A DNA stretch of 64,000 bases from positions 209,313 to 273,312 of the forward strand of contig JAOUMY010000004.1 of assembly GCA_029881255.1 (NCBI GenBank), in the 5' to 3' direction. The position numbers and the translations under genes are program-made. Below, piece by piece: positions 43,668-53,000 of the stretch (positions are counted from its first letter, which is position 1; each line of letters opens with the position of its first letter). The notes under the pieces were generated by a model. The model saw nothing but the letters and a program-made list of their open reading frames with translations. It did no database searches and was not told the DNA's origin. Origin of the DNA: Gammaproteobacteria bacterium (GTDB lineage Bacteria > Pseudomonadota > Gammaproteobacteria > S012-40).

Positions 43668-45641
43668 ATGAGAGCTATTGCAGAACAGGAACCATTGCTA
43701 ATTTTCCGTGTTGGCCCCGTGCTTTGTTGCGCACGCGTGCACGACGTGGATTCTATCGTTGTCCCTCAAAAATTCACTTATTTCCCTGGTCAATCAGAGG
43801 ATATCGCCGGCGTTTTCAAATACCGTACACATACCGTCTCGGTCGTAAAGCTGCGGGCCAAGTTTGGCTTGCCCGACCATGATAATGAAGAAAGCGGCCG
43901 AATTATCATGGCATATACCCGGCACGGTTTGACCGGGTTCTGGGCCGATGAAATTGAAGAGATTACCTCAGGTTATGAAGACAATCTCGCTGCGCCGCCA
44001 ATGTATAGTGATGGCAATGTATTTGATAAAACGCTGATCTGGAACGAGCATATCGTTTTGCATACCGATTTTGACGCCTTGTATGCGATGAAAGATGCAC
44101 GTCCATTATCTGCCTGGCTTGACGAAAACGCTGGGGAAGAACAGGCCCATCAAAGTGCTGACATCGTTGCATTGTCGGAACGTACCTTTACTGAGACCGA
44201 TGCAGAAGAAGTACACGTGGATAGCAGTGTCGCTGAAATGGTGTCAACTACTGAGGCTGCTACTGTTGATCCTTCCGTACAAGCAATTCCGATTGACGAC
44301 ATACAGAACGCGCATCCAGATCCAGAGCGTGAGAACCTTAGTGAAACAGTTGAGGCACAAGCGTCGGTCACCGAGGCTGCTACTACCGTAGTCGACCAGG
44401 TGGCCACGGACGAGACTGATCAAAACAATGCGGCGATTCCGCACACAACGGCTTTGCATGCCCCAGTAACTGGCCTGAATACCTCAGCCATTACTGACAC
44501 GCAGTTCCATGAGGCTTTAGATGCCCTGGACGGTCAGACAGAGCCCATGTCGTTCGACGAATCTGTAGAAGAAGTGTCTGAATTTTCTATTTCTGCGATA
44601 TCTCAAGCCGCGCAAGATGAGGACTTCGAACACGAAGAAGAATACGCCGCGCAAGATTCTGGTGAATCTGCGTTATTTGTTGCGACGCAGGAAGACGTCG
44701 CTGATGAAGACTCACTGCTAGCGTCTTCGTCATTTTCTGAGTCTCAAACGGCGAGCAAGGATTTCAATCAGACGCCTGTCTCAGTTGAAACGCGAGTTGA
44801 AAACGAAACCGAAGCTGAGTTTGATACCGATATTGGGACTGAAGCAAAAAGCGATGTCACATTTTCACTGGAACGCGAAACCTTCGATTTTAAATCGCCG
44901 GTTTCGGCAAAGAATTCCGTGCTCGATGAGGATCATATACGTGCGCCAGCATACGCGCCAGATCCCGTAAGGACCACTGATAGTGAAGCTCACGACAGAG
45001 TTGCTGTACCAAGGTCAATATTCCCACCGGTACGTTTTGTTGCCAGTGCCTCAGCACTGGTGCTGGTAGCAGCGATTGCCGGTTACGTCATTTTTAGTAA
45101 CGAAAGTGCTGAAGATGTTACACATGTTGCGCCTGTCGCAATTCAGGAAAGCGTAGAAGAACCAGCTATAGATGAAGATCTGCAACCGCTTACACCAGTA
45201 GAAGAATCATCGGAAACGCTAGCGAATGCCGGTGACGGAGATTCAATGGCGCCTGTAGAAGACGTTGTTGAGGCGAAAGAAAGCACTGCTTCTGTTGAAG
45301 TAGAAGAAGTTGCCGCAATTGAAGCCACCGAGGAAAGCGAACCTCCAGCGATAGAAGCCGATGTCGAAGTCGCTATGCAGGATGAGGCAATAGAAGTTGC
45401 GAGCACACCAGTGTTAAGCAGTTCGCCAACACCTCTGGAGCCCTTGCAACCACAACCTTCTCCTGTATGGGGCATACATACGATAAGCGATGGTGATACC
45501 CTATGGGCACTCGCTGGTCGGTATCTCAATAATCCTTATCGCTACCCTGATCTTGTGCATTGGAATAAAATAAGCAACCCAAATCTGATCTTTCCAGGAG
45601 ATCAGGTAAAATACAAAAAAGAGAAAAAAGGCGGAAAATAA
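43668..45641 (+). CDS. CheW-like domain fused to membrane anchor and LysM domain
   Basis: A 657-residue protein with an unusual architecture. Residues 9-143 form a CheW-like scaffold (LLIFRVGPVLCCARVHDVDS, GVFKYRTHTVSVVKLRAKFG, GLTGFWADEIEEI). Residues 150-450 are a very acidic, Ala/Thr/Ser-rich linker. One membrane helix lies at about 457-476 (RFVASASALVLVAAIAGYVI). A second acidic linker runs to about 600. A LysM domain closes the protein (603-650; IHTISDGDTLWALAGRYLNN). Topology: CheW in the cytoplasm, LysM in the periplasm on peptidoglycan. There is no clear ribosome site. No chemotaxis gene is adjacent, but a CHASE2 cyclase operon is divergent nearby. The layout recalls FimV, turned around. 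Confidence 0.88.
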   Translation: MRAIAEQEPLLIFRVGPVLCCARVHDVDSIVVPQKFTYFPGQSEDIAGVFKYRTHTVSVVKLRAKFGLPDHDNEESGRIIMAYTRHGLTGFWADEIEEITSGYEDNLAAPPMYSDGNVFDKTLIWNEHIVLHTDFDALYAMKDARPLSAWLDENAGEEQAHQSADIVALSERTFTETDAEEVHVDSSVAEMVSTTEAATVDPSVQAIPIDDIQNAHPDPERENLSETVEAQASVTEAATTVVDQVATDETDQNNAAIPHTTALHAPVTGLNTSAITDTQFHEALDALDGQTEPMSFDESVEEVSEFSISAISQAAQDEDFEHEEEYAAQDSGESALFVATQEDVADEDSLLASSSFSESQTASKDFNQTPVSVETRVENETEAEFDTDIGTEAKSDVTFSLERETFDFKSPVSAKNSVLDEDHIRAPAYAPDPVRTTDSEAHDRVAVPRSIFPPVRFVASASALVLVAAIAGYVIFSNESAEDVTHVAPVAIQESVEEPAIDEDLQPLTPVEESSETLANAGDGDSMAPVEDVVEAKESTASVEVEEVAAIEATEESEPPAIEADVEVAMQDEAIEVASTPVLSSSPTPLEPLQPQPSPVWGIHTISDGDTLWALAGRYLNNPYRYPDLVHWNKISNPNLIFPGDQVKYKKEKKGGK

Positions 45642-45658
45642 GAAAGTTTCTGCTGTCC

Positions 45659-46711
45659 CTACTTGAACATGCCGGCAATAGGTTCAACGATTTTGTTTTG
45701 TATGGCCATGCCATAACGGCTATGGTTGTGCATGATGAGTGTCAACATCAGTGATCCCACCCCTTCATTGCCGATTAACTTGTACTGCCACAGTCCACGT
45801 GCGGAGAATTGATCGTTGTGTTTGTATTGAACACCGAGACCGAGACACGCTCCAAAGCCACTACTTGCTGTTACCTTGGAAGTGACTTCGGCAGGCGTTG
45901 TAAAGGTGCTGGTCATGGTACGAGACCACTGATGTACGCCAAGTATTGTCAACGCGTGCATTTTTGACGCACTGGGAAAGTTCATGAAATTGGCCAGCGG
46001 GAAACGCCCCAGAAAATTTACATCCAGGGAATGCATGTTGCCGATAATCTCATCGCTATAGTTCACATTTCCGTCTGACAGTGCAGCGCTAAATCCCACA
46101 GAACCAAGCAATGTGTAACCCGCCTCTAGCATAAATAGTGGATGAGCCATCAAACCCAAATTGAAATGCAGACCATAGCCGTGGGGATGGGGTGTAATTT
46201 CACCACTGAGCCCATTCGCCAAATAGTTGTCTTCAAGGCGAGCCTGATCAGCGTAGCTGGTCATAGACGCATAATTGCTATAGCCGGCAGCGAGTGAGAA
46301 GTACAGCCCCTGTAGATAGCGCTCGTTAAACAAGGCAAACCCGACCAGCTCATTACCGTCCATCTGTTCAGCCTTGGAAAAATCCACAAATTCGACGGAC
46401 TGATGTTTCTTCTCGCAGGTTACCGCCATGCCGTCAATCTCTACCTGCTCACCGATAGCTACACCCTGACAACTCTTCATTACCTTTTTTAAGAATGGAT
46501 CTATTTCTTTCTTTTTTACTGCGGTCGTTTCCGACGTTTTACTATCTGTGTCAGCATTAGATTTAGAACTAGTTTGGATTTCAGTCGGGTTTTGCGTTAC
46601 GTCTTCATCCGCCGCCAAAACCAAGGTACAAGGCGCGAGCGCGATCCACAGGCAGATTGATGACAGCAATCTCCATCGCGTATTTTTATTAGTGCGACCT
46701 ATACAATACAT
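45659..46711 (-). CDS. Probable outer-membrane barrel protein, unrecognised
   Basis: 350 residues. A signal peptide (SICLWIALAPCTLVLAADED) is followed by a Thr/Ser/Lys-rich tether and a short segment with a CQGVAIGEQVEIDGMAVTCE cysteine pair. The rest looks like an OmpA-type eight-stranded barrel: LYFSLAAGYSN, GYGLHFNLGLM, FMLEAGYTLLGS, SLDVNFLGRFPL, LGVQYKHNDQFSARGLWQYK. It does not end in the usual Phe or Tyr signal, but in VEPIAGMFK. It is convergent with the CheW-LysM gene, 17 bases apart. Function is unknown. Confidence 0.72.
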   Translation of the reverse strand: MYCIGRTNKNTRWRLLSSICLWIALAPCTLVLAADEDVTQNPTEIQTSSKSNADTDSKTSETTAVKKKEIDPFLKKVMKSCQGVAIGEQVEIDGMAVTCEKKHQSVEFVDFSKAEQMDGNELVGFALFNERYLQGLYFSLAAGYSNYASMTSYADQARLEDNYLANGLSGEITPHPHGYGLHFNLGLMAHPLFMLEAGYTLLGSVGFSAALSDGNVNYSDEIIGNMHSLDVNFLGRFPLANFMNFPSASKMHALTILGVHQWSRTMTSTFTTPAEVTSKVTASSGFGACLGLGVQYKHNDQFSARGLWQYKLIGNEGVGSLMLTLIMHNHSRYGMAIQNKIVEPIAGMFK

Positions 46712-47073
46712 AACACAATTCTATTATTGCTTTTCCTAAAATAACTAATTCGGCCTTTCACGATATCTGATCATTTCACTTCTCGATGATCACATAGAAC
46801 ATATAAGAGTTTTCCTAGACTTTTAACGTCAGTTGAAAAAAAAAAGTTCAATAAGAGGGTCTTGTATTTGTATCGCATTGTAAAAAGTAACTAACTCATA
46901 AGTGGTATTGGTTACTACAAACGAACTATGAAAAGTAAATCAAAATGTAAATTTGTATTGTTGTGTGAAAAGAGGGCGAAATTGCTGTCGGGAAACGACC
47001 CTTAACGTCTAAAAACACACAAAGAAATGGACGATGGATAGTCAGTGCACATAAGTAGTATTCGTCCGAGAAA
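46712..47073. other. AT-rich divergent intergenic region
   Basis: 362 bases between the barrel protein and the giant lipoprotein gene, with long A runs and no gene. It contains an inverted repeat TGATCAT (46768-46774) / ATGATCA (46786-46792), 18 bases centre to centre, which could be an operator for either gene. No well-formed -35/-10 pair stands out by eye. Confidence 0.5.
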
Positions 47074-50000
47074 ATGACTTTGATAAGGTTTTTAAAACAG
47101 TTCTTGTTTGTGTCGATTGTGACGGTTGTAATAGCCGGTTGCGACGGCGACACATTTACTGCTACTGAAATTCCTCAGCTAAAGCCTGACGTTATTCCCA
47201 CTCTGGCGGGAATACAACTATCTCGTGGTGAGTTGTCGCCGGAATTTAATTCACTCGTATTCTCCTACAAATCCACATTGCCAAACAGCGCGGACAGTAT
47301 TTCGATTACACCTTTTCTACCGTCGGGCGCCGTTATTGATGTGCACATAAACGGGAATGCTGCTGATTTGGAAAACGGCAATACGGTATCGCTGGCTGAA
47401 GGCGATAATGTAGTCAGCATAACGCTGAAAAAGAAAAATGCCGTGTTACGTAGTTATAACCTGACGATAACTCGTGAAACAGTGGCCAATGTCAATTTGA
47501 CCTCTCTGTCACTGAGCACTGGAGAGTTGTCTCCCTCATTTAACACCGCAACAACCGAATACAGCGCAAGCGTTACGTCGGATGTTATGGAGATGATGTT
47601 GACGGCAAACACGGAAGACCCGGAAGCATCATTGACCATCAACGGGGTAGTGTCTCAGAGTGGAGTTGAAAGCGCGCCGGTATCATTGATAGAAGGCAGC
47701 AATATTATCAATGTTGCGGTGACCGCTAGCGATAGGGTGCAACAAAAAATCTATCGTATCGTGGTAGTCCGAGCGAAGGATCCTGCCAACTCGGCCTATC
47801 TGATGAGCCTGTCGCATTCAGCCGGAAGTTTAGATCAAACTTTCAGCTCCAACCTGACGTATTACTCCAGTACTGTGGCCAATAGTGTAAGCAGTACCAG
47901 CATTACCGCAACTGCGATGAACAGCAATGCGTTCATAAGTCTTAATGGTGCGACGATATTATCTGGGGTAGCCAGTACAGCACAGAATCTGGCAGTTGGT
48001 GACAACCTTTTTACAATATCCGTCAGCGCAAGTGGTAACGATACCTTAAACTATGTATTAGTTATTAAGCGATTGGCCAGCGCAAATGCGGATCTGTCAG
48101 ACCTAAACCTTTCTACTGGGGCAATTTCACCGATTTTCAGTTCCGCCACGACGACATACACACAGACTGTTAGCAATAGCGAAGCAAGTGTAGCGATTAC
48201 AGCGATTTCTGCACATGCGGACGCGACTCTATCAATAAATGGCAGCAGCATTTCCTCAGGTGTGGCAAGCACTTCCCTGGCGTTAAATGTGGGTGATAAC
48301 ATTTTCAATGTACAAGTATTGGCTCAGGACAAAACCGTTAAAACGTATAGTATTGTTGTCACGAGAGAAGGAAGTAGCAATGCCGATCTTTCCGCGCTGA
48401 GTCTGTCTTCTGGCGCATTCGATCAGGCGTTTGATCCAGGCACGCTAGCCTATACCCAAACGGTATTGAACGCGGTCAATTCGACAACAGTAACCGCCAG
48501 CGTCGCTGATAGTGCAGCAGCATTGAAGGTCAATAATGTTAGCGTTCCTTCTGGCGCTGCCAGTACGCCAATCAGCCTTGCAGAAGGACAGAATACCGTT
48601 AATGTCACCGTGGTAGCGCAGAATGGATCAATAAAAAATTACTTTATCGTGATCAATCGAGATTTGGCATCTCAAAGTAGCGATGCCACGCTTGCGGATC
48701 TCAGCTTATCTTCCGGTTCACTGGATACTTCCTTTGCGCCGCTGAGTCTCAACTATACACAGACAGTCACCAATGCGACATCATCATTAACAGTAACGCC
48801 GACAGCCAGTGATTCCAATGCCGTTGTGGAGGTTAACGGCAGTGGCGTAACTTCGGGGACTTCGAGTACCAGCATTCCCTTAAGTATCGGTTCAAATGTC
48901 ATTTCCGTGCCAGTAAAAGCCCAGGCGGGAAATATCAAAACATATACTATTGTGGTAAATCGTCTTGGCAGTAGCGACTCGAGCCTGTCAACGCTGACGT
49001 TCAGCACTGGAGGCTTAACGCCAATATTCAACAGCTCGACGCTCTCGTATACACATGTGGTTAGCAATGCCACAACATCGCTGACTGTAACACCAACAGT
49101 CAACGATGCGAACGCCAAAGTCAGAGTGAATGACATTTCGCTGACTTCCGGCAGCACCAGTGCGCCAATCGCCTTGAACGTCGGAGAAAACATCGTAACC
49201 GTATTGGTGATTGCACAGGATAACTCGACCAGTACATACACAATTGTCGTTTCTCGCCAGGGTAGTAGTAATGCGGATTTGAGTTCATTGCTTGCGTCAA
49301 CCGGCGGATTTAGTCCGTCGTTTGACTCTGCCACAACTTCATATACGCAGTCGGTCGCGTTTGCAACAACAAGTGTGGATATTACGCCAACGCTTGCGGA
49401 TGCCAATGCGTCGGTGACAGTAAATGGATTTGCGGTGACCTCAGGTGGCACAAAGACTGTTGTGCTTGCCGTAGGTGTAAATGTTATTAATGTGATTGCC
49501 AAGGCTCAAGATGGTACGTTAAAGACGTATACCATGACCATTACCCGAGCAGGAAATAACAATGCGGACCTCAGTGCATTAGTCCTGAGTACTGGCGCTA
49601 TTAGTCCGGCATTTGATTCTGCAACCTTGGCTTATACGCAATCGGTATCAAACGCGGTCACTAATGTTGATGTTATAGCGACCTTGGCGGATACCAATGC
49701 AACTATGACGGTGGAGAGTTACGCGCCAAGCTCCGGGACAACCGTCAGCGTCCCCTTGCTCGTCGGCGCAAATATCATTGACGTAACGGTAACCGCCGAG
49801 GATGGCTCTACGGTCAAGGTATACCAGGTAACGATTACTCGCGCACAAAGTAATAATGCAAACTTGTCGAATATTACCTTGTCCAGCGGCGCATTGGACC
49901 AGGTGTTTTCGAGCGCTACAACAACATATACTCACACCGTTTCAAATATACAGAGCACGATTTCCGCAGTAGCCATCTTGGAAGATGGTTCGGCCTCGAT

Positions 50001-53000
50001 AAAGATAAACGGCGTGAGTGTTGCGTCAGGACAGGCGAAATCCATTAGTTTGGTGGTTGGTGACAACGTCGTGACGTTTGACGTCACAGCACAAGATGGT
50101 ACGACTACAAAAGCATATATGCTTACTGTTACACGGTTGAGTAATGTTGGTGATTTATCTAATTTGACCGCCTCAACCGGTCCATTTGATCAGGCTTACG
50201 ATCTCAGTGTTCATACGTTTACACAAACAGTTGCCAATACCGTAACGAACGTAACGATTACTCCCACAGCAATGAATAGTGCTGCGTCAATCACGGTCAA
50301 TAGCTTGCCAGTACTTTCCGGAACCGCAAGCGATCCAATATCACTGAGTGTCGGCAGCAATGTAATCGATGTCGACATGATTGCGCAGGATGGTTCGTTA
50401 CACAAAGATGTCATTGTCATCGACAGGCTGGGTAGTAATAATGCGCAACTGTCGGATCTCTTACTTGATAGTGGCGCATATACACCCGTCTTCAGTAATA
50501 CAACGTTTGTTTATGATCAAACCGTCAGTAGCGCAACGACTAGTGTCACTGTTACGCCGACAGTCAGCGCTCCAACATCAACGGTCAGCGTCAATGGTGT
50601 TGATGTGACATCGGGCACTGCCAGCGCGCCAATAAATTTGAAAATCGGCGAAAATACGATTTATGTTTTGGTGAGTGCGCAGGACGGAAGCAAACAGCTC
50701 TATCGTACAACTATCACCCGCACCGGAAGTACAGACAATACCTTGTCCGCACTGAGCGCTTCTACCGGTGTTTTTGATCAAGTGTTTGATGCAGCAACAT
50801 TGCTCTATACCCAAACGGTTTCTAATGCTGTGAATAACGTTTCCATTACGCCTACAGTAAACGATGCCAATGCCACAGTGACGGTCAACGGAATAACGGT
50901 GACATCAGGCTCTGCCAGCACGGCTATCGCGCTGGGAATAGGCGATAATGTCATTCCAGTTGCTGTAACCGCGCAGAATGGCAGTAACAAAGTCTATACT
51001 GTCGAGATTAGTCGTCAGGGTAGTCTGGATGCAGATTTAGCGAGCATGAGTTTCTCTACGGGCGCTCTTACACCGGTTTTTGATCCTGCTACGACAGCAT
51101 ATACCCAACTGGTGAGCAACGCGACGACATCGACAGATATCACGCCAACAGTTAACGATGCCAATGCATTTGTTAGCATAAATGGCGCGCCGGTAACATC
51201 GGGAACAGCGAGCACTCAGACATTGAATATCGGTACGACCGCCTTTAGTGTGGTGGCTACCGCGCAACAAGGAAATACCAAGACCTATACCGTTAATATC
51301 ACGCGTAAGAGTACGAATGCGGATCTACGCAATCTGGTATTGTCAGTAGGCGGCATGGATCAGGCATTTGACGCGAATACCACAGCCTACACACGCACAG
51401 TGGGTTTTGCTACGACTAGCCTGACAGTGACGCCAACGGTCGATGATACAAACGCTACACTCACCGTAAATAGTATTGGCGTCTCTTCTGGGACAGCAAG
51501 CGGGGCGATCGGGCTGGGATTAGGTGATAATGTTATCACTGTTGTGGTAACGGCACAGGATGGCAACACCAAAACATATAGTATCACCGTTACCCGGGCG
51601 TCGAATGTTGCAACGCTTTCAGGTCTTAGTACTTCAAGTGGCGCAATCAGTCCTGTCTTTAGTTCAGTTACGCTAGCCTATACGCAAACCGTCGCCAATG
51701 GCATTACAACGACTACTGTCACACCGACGGCGACTGACTCAAATGCCACAATTGAGGTCAATGGCGTACCGGTAAGCTCCGGCTCGGCAAGCGGCGCAAT
51801 CGGTCTGAATATTGGGGAAAACGTAATTACTATTGCCGTTCGTGCTCAGGACAATACGCTCAAAAGTTATTCGCTAGTTGTGCGTCGCCTGGGTAGCAAT
51901 GACGCGACATTAGCAAGTCTCACTGCATCCAGCGGTGCTTTCGATCAGACGTTCGATCCGGCAGTAACAACTTATACCACTACCGTGCCGTTCACTACGA
52001 CGAGTGCGACGGTCACACCAACGGTTAATGATTTGAATGCAACAGTTAAAGTAAACGCCGTGTCAGTAACATCTGGCACGGCAAGCGCGCCGATGTCGCT
52101 GAGTCTCGGGGACAATATCTTTAGTGTTTCCGTCACCGCGCAGGACGGAACCTTAAAGACTTATACGGTCATCATGACCCGTTCTGGCAGCAGTAACGCA
52201 ACGCTGTCTAATCTTGTCGCTTCTACCGGCGTGTTCCTACAGGCATTTAGTTCAGGTACTACAACGTATACACAGACCGTAGCTGAGACAACGACGAATG
52301 TAAGCTTGACGCCTACTGTCAGCGATATCAACGCAACTGTTGCTGTGAACGGTACGAGCGTGATTTCGGGCACGGCAAGTCCATCTATTAATCTGAGTAT
52401 CGGGACCAATATCATCAATACGGTTGTCACGGCTCAGGATGGAAGCGTTAAAACCTATGTTGTGATAATTTTCCGCAATGGAAGTGGTGACGCTACCTTG
52501 TCTGGGTTGACTGCATCGCTTGGCGCCTTCGGTCAGACATTTGATCCGGCGGTGACGGTGTACACCAAGACAGTAACCTTTGGTGTAACCGGTACAACGA
52601 TTACGCCAACGACCACTGATGCAAATGCGACTGTCAAGGTGAATGATGTTGGCGTGGTTTCAGGTACGGCGAGTGGCAATATCGGTCTTGCGGTAGGTGA
52701 TAATATCATTTCAGTCATCGTTACTGCCGCTGATAATTCGACCAAGACTTATACTGTTATCATTACACGTAATGCGAGTAATAATGCAGACCTAAGCAGC
52801 CTGACAATAACGGCGGGCACATTGAGTCCATCATTTAGTAGTGCGACGACCAGCTATACAGCCACCGTTTCCAATGCAACGACGAGTCTCAATGCCTCAG
52901 CAACTATCAGCGATAGCGGCGCGACCATGACGATAAATAGTATTGCCAAGGCATCAGGGGAAATTCTAGCGGTTGCGCTAAATGTTGGCGTGAACAATAT

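Noticed and set aside
48753-49502. 249-residue minus-strand frame inside the giant gene, with other long antisense frames up to 53.8 kb
   Set aside because: Low-complexity Val/Thr/Ala shadow of the repeat-encoding strand; the plus frame has consistent repeats, a lipobox and a propeller.
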